This document shows, one piece after another, positions 53,935 through 62,727 of a stretch of 64,000 nt of DNA. The notes below the pieces were generated by a model. It saw only the letters and a list, made by a program, of their open reading frames with translations. It was not told where the DNA came from and did no database searches. The first letter of the stretch is position 1. Every line of letters begins with the position of its first letter. Location of the stretch: assembly GCA_963721405.1 (NCBI GenBank), contig CAVRJA010000005.1, positions 620,001 through 684,000 on the forward strand. The letters run 5' to 3'. The stretch comes from JAFNAG01 sp963721405. Its GTDB lineage: Bacteria; Acidobacteriota; UBA6911. A program made the position numbers and the translations under genes.

Positions 53935-54060
53935 TGAGCCCTCCAGACCTTATATTGTGAGGAAGCAGACTTTCGGACACAGATGCAATGACCGGCGAGG
54001 ATTGTCAGTGCCTTGGCCGGCGTGTGCTGTCATGCTGAATCCCTGCCTCTTGAAGCGTTC

Positions 54061-54282
54061 TCACCGGTTGGGTCGCCAAAGCCCGGTTACGGACGAAGCC
54101 CGGTCGACATCGAGAAAACTGTTGCTTTCGAAGGAGTGCAAATGGCCGCAATGCGGGCAGCTGATCGTGCCGCTTTGAAAGAGTCCGCTGTTGATCGCTT
54201 CCCTGCCGGAGGTGCGGATCCCGCTGTCGATCCCTCGCCCGGTTTCCGGGCAACGAACCATTACCTTGTATGTCGACGCCAT
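54061..54282 (-). CDS. Small Cys-motif protein, possibly zinc-binding
   Basis: A 73-residue protein: MASTYKVMVRCPETGRGIDSG, IRTSGREAINSGLFQSG, then ISCPHCGHLHSFES and LWRPNR. Three cysteines (one CxxC plus an upstream CPE) and two histidines look like a small zinc-binding fold. Similar short proteins occur in many soil bacteria; the function is unknown. The start ATG 54282 has GGGAGCGGG upstream. Confidence 0.65.
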   Translation of the reverse strand: MASTYKVMVRCPETGRGIDSGIRTSGREAINSGLFQSGTISCPHCGHLHSFESNSFLDVDRASSVTGLWRPNR

Positions 54283-54920
54283 CCCGCCGCTCCCGCGCAT
54301 TCGTGCTTCAGGGCCGCGCCGGAACGAAAAACACTCCCGACGGCCGGACCGATTCTATCAGATTTGGCAGCGTGGCTGCATCCAAAAGCGGCGCGCACTT
54401 GTCAGTCCGGCCGGAAAACTCAAGGTCGGCGCCTGAAACGGCCTTTCCATGGGTTGGAAAGGCCGCAGGAGAACAACAAGCGGCCCGGCCGGGGAGGGAA
54501 AAAGGAGGGGGCAGCATTTGCGACGATAAGATCGTTTGCAGTAGGGGCGCGCGCATCTCGGCCCAGACGCGGTTTGGGCTGAGTCATGGATTTGTCGCGA
54601 CCTGGTCGCTTGGGGGCGTGCGACAGTTGCGGAAGGGACCCGGCACAGGGCCTCGCAGCCACTCACGGCACTCGTGCTTGATCCATTCGCATGTCGAATT
54701 CCTAGCCCCAATGGTACATAATTGCGAATGGTCGGCTTACGAGCGTTTCTTTCCGAGCCCCTCCGCCGCGCGGCCGTAACTGTCCAATGCCACGGCCGGC
54801 TTAGTTTCGGTGGGGGGCGCGAATCTGGTCTACGTGATTTGACCGAAATGCCGTCAATGGTGGATGGCACGATTCCTGACAATCCGTTCGCCGTGGCTTG
54901 AATCCCGGATAGGAACTTGC
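54283..54920. other. Gene-poor 640 bp with a strong hairpin
   Basis: No credible gene. A hairpin CGGCCTTTCC-atgggtt-GGAAAGGCCG lies at 54437-54463, without a T-run. A possible ribosome site (ATAGGAAC, ~54907-54914) before the next gene closes the region. Confidence 0.4.
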
Positions 54921-55871
54921 GTGGCAGAACTAGCAGTTTCACGCACCCGAAACTTCATAATCCTGCTGATTGTGGCGCTATTTTTGACGGCGTCGATCTC
55001 CCTTTATGCATCCCTGCAGAATACGGATTTACAGTACCAGCAACTGGCCAGCGCCGTGGGGAGCAGCTTCTTCCAGGCCGTGGTGACAATGCGGGATTGG
55101 AACACCCGTCATCAGGGAGTGTACCTTGCGACAGCGCCCGACGTGCAGCCCAACGAGTACCTCGTCGACCCGCTTCGTGACATCACCAGCACCCAGGGTC
55201 TTCGCCTGACAAAGGTCAACCATGCGCAGATGACGAGGATGATCTCCGAGTTGCTTGACCAGGCAAAGGGCATCCATATCCACCTTACGAGTCTGACCCC
55301 GATCCGGCCCCAGAATTCTCCGACTCCGTGGGAAAAAAATGCGCTGGCCGCATTCGCCGCCGGTGGTAAGGAAGAATACGGGCTTCAAAAGACGGATGCA
55401 GGTGCATCCGTGTTCAGGTATATGGCGCCGCTCAAGGCGGAAGCGTCGTGCCTGACCTGCCACCCTGAGCACAAAAGCGCGAACGAAATCAGGGGCGGCA
55501 TCAGCGTTTCCTTCAGCTACGCCCCGTTTCAGGCGCTCAAGGATGCCGACCATCGGCGCATCTGGTCCATTCACCTTGCGGCGCTCTTCGCCGCGCTGAT
55601 CCCGGCATTGTTTCTGGGCAGGAAGCTCGTGCACAACGTCTCTGCCCTGCAGGCCACCCTGGAGCGTGTCCGCCAGCTGGAGGGATTGGTCCCGATCTGT
55701 GCCAGCTGCAAAAAGATTCGCACCCAGGGCGCGGATGCTGATCAGCCGGCATCCTGGGTGCCTGTGGAACGTTTCATCGAAGAGCGCACTCGCGCGGAAT
55801 TCACGCATGGACTTTGCCCCGACTGCCGGGAAAAGCTGTACCCGGGGCTGCTTTCGCGCCGGAAGCAATGA
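54921..55871 (+). CDS. Tll0287-like (DUF3365) haem-type membrane sensor with C-terminal Cys-rich module
   Basis: A 316-residue protein. One transmembrane helix (~12-31, NFIILLIVALFLTASISLYAS) leads to a periplasmic DUF3365/Tll0287-like domain. This contains a c-type haem motif CLTCH in EASCLTCHPEHKSANEIRGGISVSF. A second transmembrane segment follows (~213-233, IWSIHLAALFAALIPALFLG). The C-terminal module (LVPICASCKKIRTQGAD, then WVPVERFIEERTRAEFTHGLCPDC) has two CxxC pairs and is a motif found at the ends of some sensor kinases. No kinase or cyclase domain is present. GTG 54921 with AGGAA upstream is the likeliest start. Confidence 0.75.
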   Translation: MAELAVSRTRNFIILLIVALFLTASISLYASLQNTDLQYQQLASAVGSSFFQAVVTMRDWNTRHQGVYLATAPDVQPNEYLVDPLRDITSTQGLRLTKVNHAQMTRMISELLDQAKGIHIHLTSLTPIRPQNSPTPWEKNALAAFAAGGKEEYGLQKTDAGASVFRYMAPLKAEASCLTCHPEHKSANEIRGGISVSFSYAPFQALKDADHRRIWSIHLAALFAALIPALFLGRKLVHNVSALQATLERVRQLEGLVPICASCKKIRTQGADADQPASWVPVERFIEERTRAEFTHGLCPDCREKLYPGLLSRRKQ

Positions 55872-56304
55872 AGCCGAATACCCGCGGGCGGAGTTTCCCG
55901 AAGTCTATGAGAGTCTGCTCGCGATCCATGCCCGACAGGTCAAGAGCCTGCAGCAGAAGTCGGGATGCGCTCCAGACGACCCGGACCTTCTCCTGGTCAG
56001 TATCGAGAAGGGCGGTTCGTCGGTCCTGGCCGACGGCTGGCTCGTGTGCGGCAGGCTCGGCCGCGACGAGGCGGATTTCTCTTTTGGCTTCGGCGTCATG
56101 CTTCAGCTGCTCGACGACCTGCAGCATCTCCCTGACGATCGCAAGGCCGGTCACCGGACCCTGTTCACCCGCGCGACCTCGAGGGTAGCTCTGGACGGCC
56201 TCGCCAACCGCCGCTGGCATTTTCTGCACCGGGTTCTCGAATTATGGCAAGACGCCGGCAGCCGGTTCGCGAAAATGAGTCAGAGGTTTGTCTCGCTAAA
56301 GTAA
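55862..56304 (+). pseudogene. Fragment of a class 1 isoprenoid biosynthesis enzyme
   Basis: The plus frame from ~55862 reads NEAEYPRAEFPEVYESLLAI, then SIEKGGSSVLADGWLVCGRL, DEADFSFGFGVMLQLLDDLQ and DRKAGHRTLFTRATSR. The LLDDLQ...DD stretch and its surroundings resemble the second Asp-rich motif of isoprenoid-synthase-fold enzymes. The N-terminal two thirds expected for such an enzyme is missing: upstream in this frame is the end of the sensor gene in another frame. No start codon lies near the break, and the C-terminus is also short. It is likely a truncated relic. Confidence 0.5.
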
Positions 56305-56373
56305 GAGACTGAGCGCCGGAGGCAAGCCGGGAGAAGTGTCTTGCCAAGAACCACAAACCGCCCGGCTGCCGGA

Positions 56374-56823
56374 TTACACGGAGCCGAACGGAATCAACTG
56401 CAGCACCATTCCAGGATCCATGCTGCCGGGGACAAGCCGTGAGATCCCGCGATCAAAGGTCGCGAGGCACCCCCCATGACTGAGCGCTAACACGAACAGG
56501 TGAGCGTCAGTGACCCGATGGTGAGTCGTGATTCTGTCCAGTGTCAGCCACTTTTCGTCGAGAAGCGAGCAAGCGTCAGTCCAGAAAGTGTGACCGGGAA
56601 CGGACGTCAGTTGGCGCAGCAGTACTGCCGCTTCCTGAGGGGTTCTCGCCTCGGGTGTGATATGGCTGTTGGACGAAACTCGGATGAATCCGCTCTGAGT
56701 CATCGGGCATGTAGCCCAGCCGTGCCTTCGCTGGGAGCGAAACCACTCGCGAGCGGCCCGATGATGGACATGGTTCGGCCAGGCCAGAGCAACCAGGGCA
56801 TTCACGTCGAGCAGCGTGATCAC
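56374..56823 (-). CDS. PIN-domain toxin, VapC family
   Basis: A 149-residue PIN-fold ribonuclease. The acidic active-site residues are visible: ITLLDVNALVALAW (D6), GFIRVSS with an E-rich following stretch, VTDAHLFVLAL (D~104) and ATFDRGISRL (D~122). Family members cut initiator tRNA or rRNA. Its start overlaps the antitoxin stop (ATGA), the usual vapBC order with the antitoxin first. Confidence 0.88.
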   Translation of the reverse strand: MITLLDVNALVALAWPNHVHHRAAREWFRSQRRHGWATCPMTQSGFIRVSSNSHITPEARTPQEAAVLLRQLTSVPGHTFWTDACSLLDEKWLTLDRITTHHRVTDAHLFVLALSHGGCLATFDRGISRLVPGSMDPGMVLQLIPFGSV

Positions 56824-57044
56824 TCGTCCTCCAGCGCCTTTTTCACCATCCGCAGCGTCAACGGCGCGGCATGCTCAGAGACCACAAATGACGGAATGCC
56901 TTCTTCATCGGTTTCGTAATCTCTTGGCGCCAGAGCTCTCCTTGCCAGTGACGAAAGAACCTCACCAATAGATTTTTGCTCCGTGTCCGCGATGTCTTTT
57001 GCCGCTCTATAAACGTCGTCATCAATGTGAATCGTAGTTCTCAT
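56820..57044 (-). CDS. Ribbon-helix-helix-type antitoxin, VapB family
   Basis: A 74-residue protein. The N-terminus MRTTIHIDDDVYRAAKDIAD is an RHH-like DNA-binding pattern with IGEVLSSLARRAL as second helix. The C-terminal tail (EGIPSFVVSEHAAPLTLRMV) would wrap the toxin. The gene is read from the promoter at 57052-57080, whose spacer carries a palindrome suited to autorepression. Confidence 0.85.
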   Translation of the reverse strand: MRTTIHIDDDVYRAAKDIADTEQKSIGEVLSSLARRALAPRDYETDEEGIPSFVVSEHAAPLTLRMVKKALEDE

Positions 57045-57051
57045 GGTGTTC

Positions 57052-57080
57052 AGACTATCATCATAGCATCATGATGTCAA
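57052..57080 (-). promoter_or_regulatory. vapBC promoter with overlapping palindromic operator
   Basis: On minus TTGACA (57080-57075), a 17-nt spacer and TAGTCT (57057-57052). The spacer and the -35 edge contain the palindrome CATCATGATG (57067-57076) and an adjacent ATCATCAT, a likely site for the VapB-VapC complex. Confidence 0.6.
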
Positions 57081-57244
57081 GAGGACCATATGTGCCGATT
57101 CCCGGTCACGGCGACAACGTGGACCCGTGCTTCCCTTCCACTGCCAATCCTTGGAAGCAGTTGCACCTTTCCAGCCTCTCTGCTGGAAGGACCTGCCGAC
57201 AGCCGGCACTCGACTAACAATGGAATGCGTGGCACAGTTTAGAA

Positions 57245-57274
57245 GTACGGTGCAGTCTGCTGGAAGCAGCGTAC
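57245..57274. promoter_or_regulatory. Candidate TetR operator
   Basis: GTACGGTGC (57245-57253) and GCAGCGTAC (57266-57274) are inverted with one mismatch, 26 nt ahead of the tetR start. TetR-type efflux regulators typically bind such sites in their own promoter. Confidence 0.35.
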
Positions 57275-57300
57275 GAAAGATTGACTCGGGAGTCATGGGA

Positions 57301-57912
57301 ATGCCGGCAACCAGGAGAACCAAACAGGAAGTCGTCTCAGAATACCGATGCACCGAAATCCTGCAATCCGCACGCAGGGTATTCGCCGCGAAAGGCTTCA
57401 ACCGCGCCACCATGGACGAGATCGCAGAAGCGGCGGGTTTGGCCAAGGGAACCCTTTACCTGTATTTCCAGTCCAAGCAGGACATCTACCTGAAGGCTCT
57501 CCAGCATGGCATCGCCGAGATGCTGGAGCAGACAAGGGTGAACATGCAGGCAGTCGCGGGCCTGCGCGCGAAGCTTCACCGCTTTGTTTCCACGCGCGTG
57601 AAGTACGCCGAAGAGAACCGCGAGTTCTACAGGATCTATCAGACCGAGTTCGGCAACATCATTCATCCGGCGACGATCAACAAGCAGTTCCGGGAGTCGT
57701 ACATCAGGCAGGCAGGAGCAATCGAGCAGGTGCTTCGCGAGGCCATAACCTGCGGGGAGATCCGGCCGGTGCCGCTGCCGGCAGCGGCTTTCACCGTCCT
57801 GGACATGGCCCGCAGCCTCATTGTCCGGCGCCTGCTTGGCTGGTCCAAAGCTGACGTAGAGGAGGACATCGATTTTCTATGCGAGTTCATATGGGCGGGA
57901 ATCGAGTGTTAA
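57301..57912 (+). CDS. TetR family transcriptional regulator
   Basis: A 203-residue repressor. The N-terminal HTH is clear: ILQSARRVFAAKGFNRATMDEIAEAAGLAKGTLYLYFQSKQDIY. The C-terminal ligand domain is helical (FYRIYQTEFGNIIHPATINKQF). It leads the efflux operon (tolC-like, emrA, emrB) and probably represses it; the ligand is unknown. I chose ATG 57301, 8 nt after GGGAG; ATG 57295 is too close to that site and the frame open back to 57127 is not needed. Confidence 0.9.
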   Translation: MPATRRTKQEVVSEYRCTEILQSARRVFAAKGFNRATMDEIAEAAGLAKGTLYLYFQSKQDIYLKALQHGIAEMLEQTRVNMQAVAGLRAKLHRFVSTRVKYAEENREFYRIYQTEFGNIIHPATINKQFRESYIRQAGAIEQVLREAITCGEIRPVPLPAAAFTVLDMARSLIVRRLLGWSKADVEEDIDFLCEFIWAGIEC

Positions 57913-59378
57913 GGAAGGCGCGGGTCGGAGGGGTTGTTTGGCTGACTCTGTCGGGTTTGCTATGCGCCCAGGCGCCATCGGGCGCCGGGGTGAACTCCGC
58001 GCCTCAGTTGCCGCGCCAGGCATCGGAGGCGCTGCCGGCCGGCGGGCCGGCTCAGGGCGGCGGTTTTAGCCCGTTCCTCGGATCCATGCCGCAGGGCGCG
58101 GCAACCACGAACGAGCTGCCGTTGTCGCTGGCCGAAGCGATCGCGCGCGGGCTCAGGTACAATCTGGGCGTCTTGCTCGCAAGTCAGAGCTCGCGGGCTG
58201 CGCGCGGCGCACGCTTGATGGCACTCAGTCAACTGTTGCCGAACATCGTTGTCCAGGCAAGCGAAGCTTCGCAGCAGGTTAACCTGGCGGCATTCGGATT
58301 TCCCGGGCTTCCGGGCATCTCCCCGATCGTCGGACCCTTCAGCATCTCCGACGCACGCGGGTACCTGTCGCAATCGATCCTGGATTTTCGTGCGATCCGG
58401 AACGCCCGGGCGGCAGGCGAGGATATCAAGGCCGCCGACTATGCCGGTCTTGACGCACGGGACGTGGTGGTGCTGGTGGCGACCAATCTCTACCTGCAGA
58501 CGGTGGCCGGCGCCAGCCGCGTGGACGCTGCCCGCACGCAGGCTGCGACTGCCGAGGCGGCCTATCGTCAGGCTCTCGATTTCAAGCAGACCGGCGTGGC
58601 GCCGGCCATCGACGTTCTCCGCGCCCAGGTGGAATTTCAGGCGCTGCAACAGCGGCTGATTTTTTTTCGCAATGAGTTCGAAAAGCGGAAACTCGCGCTG
58701 GGGCGCGCCATCGGCCTGCCGGACGGCCAGCCGCTGCGGCTCACCGACGCCGTGCCTTTCGCACCGATGCCTCCGCTGACTCTGGAGGACGCAGTATCGA
58801 GGGCCCTGGAATCACGTCGCGATTACCAGAGCGCGGCTGCGGGCGTGCGGGCAGCGGAACTGACGCGCAAGGCAGCCGAGGCGGAGCGCCTGCCGTCGCT
58901 CGAGTTCAACGGCGATTACGGGATCATCGGCCGCAGTCCGGCCAACTCCCATGGCGCCTATACGGCCGCCGTGAGCCTGAAAATCCCGATCTTTCAGGGG
59001 GGGCGCGTGCGCGGGCAGGTCCTCGAAGCGGATGCACTGCTGGAGCAGCGCCGTGCGCAATTGGCGGATTTGCGCGGGCGGATCGCCTACGAAGTCCGCA
59101 CGTCCTTTCTGGATTTGAACGCCGCCGGCGAGCTGGTCCAGGTGGCCCGAAGCGCGCTGGACCTGGCTCAGCAACAGTTGACGCAGGCGCGCGACCGTTT
59201 CTCCGCCGGCGTGACCAACAACCTCGAGGTGATTCAGGCGCAGGAGGCCGTCGCCACCGCCAACGAGAACTACATCTCCAGCCTTTACGCCTTCAATGCG
59301 GCCAAGGCCGCCCTGGGGCGGACGATCGGAAATGCAGAGAAAACGATTCCATCATTTCTTCAGGGGGTAATGCCGTAA
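57906..59378 (+). CDS. TolC family outer membrane efflux protein
   Basis: A ~490-residue outer-membrane channel. After a signal peptide (VLRKARVGGVVWLTLSGLLCAQ) come the paired OEP repeats: LSLAEAIARGLRYNLGVLLA (near residue 75) and the second LTLEDAVSRALESRRDYQSA (near 295). Typical closing motifs are LKIPIFQGGRVRGQV, LDLAQQQLTQARDRFSAGVTNNLEVIQAQ. The GTG at 57906 overlaps the tetR stop; starts at 57879 or 57891 are alternatives. It is coupled to emrA (stop/start overlap at 59378). Confidence 0.92.
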   Translation: MLRKARVGGVVWLTLSGLLCAQAPSGAGVNSAPQLPRQASEALPAGGPAQGGGFSPFLGSMPQGAATTNELPLSLAEAIARGLRYNLGVLLASQSSRAARGARLMALSQLLPNIVVQASEASQQVNLAAFGFPGLPGISPIVGPFSISDARGYLSQSILDFRAIRNARAAGEDIKAADYAGLDARDVVVLVATNLYLQTVAGASRVDAARTQAATAEAAYRQALDFKQTGVAPAIDVLRAQVEFQALQQRLIFFRNEFEKRKLALGRAIGLPDGQPLRLTDAVPFAPMPPLTLEDAVSRALESRRDYQSAAAGVRAAELTRKAAEAERLPSLEFNGDYGIIGRSPANSHGAYTAAVSLKIPIFQGGRVRGQVLEADALLEQRRAQLADLRGRIAYEVRTSFLDLNAAGELVQVARSALDLAQQQLTQARDRFSAGVTNNLEVIQAQEAVATANENYISSLYAFNAAKAALGRTIGNAEKTIPSFLQGVMP

Positions 59379-60715
59379 TGGCAGACCGAGGACAGTCAGA
59401 AACACCGGGGATCCTGCAGGAAACGCCCGGCGAGCCGCAGCAGACGCTTGCAGAAGTACTACCCCAGGGAGCCAGGGGACTAACCGGGCGCTTGTCCTTT
59501 CGGCGATCCCCGGCCGTCAGGTGGCTCGCGTTCCTGCTCATCATTGCTATGGGCGCGGCCGCTGCCTGGTATTGGCGCTATGCCTCGGGCCGCGAGTCCA
59601 CCGATGACGCACAGATCGACGGCCATTTGCACCCCGTCAGCGCGCGCGTGGGCGGCACCGTGCTGAAGGTTCTGGTGCAGGATAACCAGTACGTCGAAGC
59701 AGGGACGGTGCTGGTGCAATTTGACGGGAGTGACTATCAGGTCGCCCTGGACCGGGCGCACTCCGATCTGGCCGAGACCGAGGCCAATCTGCAAGTCAGC
59801 CGGACCGAGGTGCCGATTACTTCCATGACCGCGTCCAGCCAGCTTTCCGGGGCCGAGGCCGGCGTCGGGGTGGCCGAGGCGGAAGTAACTGCCGCGCAAA
59901 AAGCGGTGGGCGCCGCCCGCGCCCGGCTGAAATCGGCGCAGGCGAAGGTTCTGGAAGCCAGGGCCAACTATGTGCGGGCGGCGCAGGATCTGGACCGGAT
60001 GAAGGCGCTCGTGGCGAAGGAAGAGGTGTCGCGGCAACAGTACGACCTGGCGGTTGCCGAGGCCGAAAGTCACCGGGCCGAAGTCGACTCCGCCGAGTCC
60101 CAGGCGCAGGAGGCCGAGGAGAGCATCCGAGTGGCGGAAAGCCAGGTAGCGCAGAAGCAGGCGAAGCTCCTGCAGGCACAAAACACGGCCAAATCGGCAA
60201 GCACCGCCCCGCAGCAGGTTACGGTCACGCGCGCGCGCGTCGAATCCGCGGCTGCCCGGGTCGAGCAGATGCGTACTGCGGTGAAACAGGCGGAGTTGAA
60301 CCTTCAATACACGACCGTTCGGGCGCCGGTCGCCGGTATGATCAGCGAGCGCACGGTGGAAGTCGGCCAGGTCGTGCAGCCGGGCCAGCCGCTGCTCGCC
60401 GTTGTTCCCCTCGACCTCCAGGACATCTGGGTCACCGCCAATTTCAAAGAGACTCAGCTGAAGGACATGCGCCCGGGCCAACCTGCGATCATCTCCGTTG
60501 ATGCCTATGGAGGGCGCAAATTCAGGGGCCACGTGGACAGCATCGCCGGCATCACGGGTGCCCGGGCCAGCCTGTTGCCCCCGGAAAACGCCACTGGCAA
60601 CTACGTCAAGGTGGTACAGCGGGTCCCGGTGAAGATCGTATTTGAGAATGATCAGGACCCGCAGCATCTTCTCCGGCCCGGGATGTCGGTGGTTCCGACA
60701 GTCATCACGAAATAG
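59378..60715 (+). CDS. HlyD/EmrA family membrane fusion protein
   Basis: A 445-residue periplasmic adaptor. One N-terminal transmembrane helix (~49-67, WLAFLLIIAMGAAAAWYWRY), then RESTDDAQIDGHLHPVSARVGG, the biotinyl-lipoyl half VLVQDNQYVEAGTVLVQFD, a long coiled coil (~115-290, rich in Ala/Glu heptads) and the beta-barrel motif YTTVRAPVAGMISERTVEVGQVVQPGQPLLAVVP. It links the EmrB-like pump to the TolC-like channel. Confidence 0.94.
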   Translation: MADRGQSETPGILQETPGEPQQTLAEVLPQGARGLTGRLSFRRSPAVRWLAFLLIIAMGAAAAWYWRYASGRESTDDAQIDGHLHPVSARVGGTVLKVLVQDNQYVEAGTVLVQFDGSDYQVALDRAHSDLAETEANLQVSRTEVPITSMTASSQLSGAEAGVGVAEAEVTAAQKAVGAARARLKSAQAKVLEARANYVRAAQDLDRMKALVAKEEVSRQQYDLAVAEAESHRAEVDSAESQAQEAEESIRVAESQVAQKQAKLLQAQNTAKSASTAPQQVTVTRARVESAAARVEQMRTAVKQAELNLQYTTVRAPVAGMISERTVEVGQVVQPGQPLLAVVPLDLQDIWVTANFKETQLKDMRPGQPAIISVDAYGGRKFRGHVDSIAGITGARASLLPPENATGNYVKVVQRVPVKIVFENDQDPQHLLRPGMSVVPTVITK

Positions 60716-60790
60716 CAGGGTGGGCTTTATGTTCCGAGTCCTCACGGCAGCCGGGGAATACTGACATCATGGAACTTGGAGACAAGCCGG

Positions 60791-62344
60791 GTGCCTGAAA
60801 CGCAGCCACATGTGAATCCATGGATCATCGCGATTTCGGTCATGTTCGGCACCTTCATGGAGGTCCTGGACACGACCGTGGTCAACGTGTCGTTGCCGCA
60901 CATCGCCGGCAGTCTGTCCGCGACCGTTGACGAATCGACTTGGGTGCTGACTTCGTACCTGGTTTCGAACGCGATCGTCTTGCCGATCACGGGCTGGCTG
61001 GCGAACTTCCTGGGCCGCAAGCGGCTGCTTATGATGGCGGTTACCGGCTTTACCGTCGCGTCATTTCTTTGCGGCCTTGCGCCGAGTCTTGGGTTCCTGA
61101 TTTTTTTCCGTGTGGTCCAGGGCGCCGCAGGCGGCTCGCTGCAGCCGCTTTCGCAGGCCGTCCTGCTCGAGGCGTTTCCGCCGGAAGACCGCGGCAAGGC
61201 CATGGGGTTCTGGGGCCTCGGGATCGTTGTGGCGCCGATTCTGGGGCCCGTGCTGGGCGGGTGGTTGACCGACACGTACAGCTGGCGCTGGGTTTTCTAC
61301 ATCAACATCCCGGTCGGTATCTCTTCCATCGTGATGACCCAGATGTTCATTTTCGATCCGCCATATATCCGGAGGTCTTCCCGCGGGATTGACTACTGGG
61401 GGATCGGCATGCTGGCGGTCGGAATGGGCGCCCTGCAGGTGGTCCTCGACAAAGGGCAAGAGGATGACTGGTTCTCTTCCCGCTGGATCGCAGGTCTGCT
61501 TGTACTGGCCATTGCGGCGCTGGTCGTGTTTGTCATTTACGAACTGCGGGTCCACGGGCCGGTCGTCGACCTGCGGGTCTTCAAGGAACGCACCTATAGC
61601 GTCGGCGTGTTCCTGATGACGGTCGTCGGGTTCGTTCTCTACGGGAGTCTGGTGCTATTGCCCATCTGGCTCCAGACGCTGCTCGGCTATCCGGCGCTTC
61701 AGGCGGGTTTCGCGCTGGCGCCGCGCGGCATGGGGTCGTTGATCGGCATGCCGCTGGTGGGCGTCATCATGCCGAAATTCGACGCGCGCAAGTTCCTAGG
61801 GATGGGCCTGGTGGTGGGCGCATTCACGCTGTTTGCGTTCTCCCGCCTATCCATGGAGGCCGGATATTGGGACTTTTTCTGGCCGCAGTTCATACAGGGG
61901 TTTTCACTCGCCTTTCTTTTCGTCCCGCTGACCACCGTTACCATGGGGCTGATCCCCAGGGAAAAGATGGGAAACGCCACGAGCATGTTCAACCTGTTGC
62001 GCAACCTGGGCGGCAGCATCGGCATTGCGATGGCGACCACGCTCACGGCGCACTACCAGCAGATGCACACGAACGTCCTGATATCGCGCGTCACTCCTTA
62101 CAGCCTCAGGGCCCGTCAGATGTTGGGCGGCCTGCAGTCGGGTATGACGGCGCACGGCTCGGATCCGGTGACTGCCCTGCGGCAGGGCCGGGCCGAGCTG
62201 TTCGGCATCATCCAGCGCCAGGCGGCGGTTCTCTCATTTCTGGATGTGTTCCGGCTGCTGGCGTTGATGTTCCTTCTGGCGGTACCGCTGGTCCTGCTGA
62301 TGAAGAAGCCGCCAGGGAGAGGCGGCGGCACCCCGGTCCACTGA
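60791..62344 (+). CDS. DHA2 family (EmrB-type) multidrug efflux MFS transporter
   Basis: A ~517-residue inner-membrane proton antiporter with 14 predicted membrane segments. Signatures: SVMFGTFMEVLDTTVVNVSLPHIAGSL (first helix with the conserved Asp), TGWLANFLGRKRLLM, FFRVVQGAAGGSLQPLSQAVL and the motif C region GLGIVVAPILGPVLGGWLTD. It should form a tripartite pump with the two upstream gene products; substrates are unknown. GTG 60791 with GGAG 9 nt upstream is preferred over TTG 60776. Confidence 0.94.
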   Translation: MPETQPHVNPWIIAISVMFGTFMEVLDTTVVNVSLPHIAGSLSATVDESTWVLTSYLVSNAIVLPITGWLANFLGRKRLLMMAVTGFTVASFLCGLAPSLGFLIFFRVVQGAAGGSLQPLSQAVLLEAFPPEDRGKAMGFWGLGIVVAPILGPVLGGWLTDTYSWRWVFYINIPVGISSIVMTQMFIFDPPYIRRSSRGIDYWGIGMLAVGMGALQVVLDKGQEDDWFSSRWIAGLLVLAIAALVVFVIYELRVHGPVVDLRVFKERTYSVGVFLMTVVGFVLYGSLVLLPIWLQTLLGYPALQAGFALAPRGMGSLIGMPLVGVIMPKFDARKFLGMGLVVGAFTLFAFSRLSMEAGYWDFFWPQFIQGFSLAFLFVPLTTVTMGLIPREKMGNATSMFNLLRNLGGSIGIAMATTLTAHYQQMHTNVLISRVTPYSLRARQMLGGLQSGMTAHGSDPVTALRQGRAELFGIIQRQAAVLSFLDVFRLLALMFLLAVPLVLLMKKPPGRGGGTPVH

Positions 62345-62727
62345 GCGTTGTTGCGGGAATTCAGGGGACAGGCTACGCGGTTCTCGATCTCCCGTATCAG
62401 GGCGCCGCTCGCGTCGCTGTTGGCAGTAACTGCAACGCCGGCTCCATTCCGGCAGATGGGGCACAGTTCAATCGAGCTTACCGTGAAACGATACGGGCGC
62501 CTGCAGCCCGGAGCAAACCGCAAGTTCGTCAACAACCTTCCGGGCTCAAAATGCCTGAGTTCCACGCACCAGGCATCCACCATATTAGGAGCGTAAATGC
62601 GAACCTCACCTTCATCGGGACCTGCTTTGTCCGAACAGTATCCTCGCGTCCTGCGGTTTTATAAGCGGATTATTAGCGGCAAGCGACAGACGCCTAGAAA
62701 TAGCGATCCGCAGGGCTTTTATGGGGC
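62345..62727. other. Gap with a decayed integrase tail
   Basis: Apart from the integrase relic at about 62445-62553 I see nothing coding. The gap lies between the efflux operon and the convergent hypothetical genes. Confidence 0.4.
62445..62553 (+). pseudogene. C-terminal remnant of a tyrosine integrase
   Basis: The plus frame reads FRQMGHSSIELTVKRYGRLQ followed by PGANRKFVNNLPG. This is the final catalytic segment of phage-type tyrosine integrases (LGHSSIxxTxxxYGHLxPGxN), including the nucleophile Tyr. Everything upstream of the segment is missing; the surrounding frame is not integrase-like. It indicates a past integration event near this accessory region. Confidence 0.65.

Noticed and set aside
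54358..54942. A 194-codon minus-strand frame before the sensor gene
   Set aside because: Composition is Arg/Ser/Pro-rich, no start signal, and it overlaps the start of the plus-strand sensor gene.
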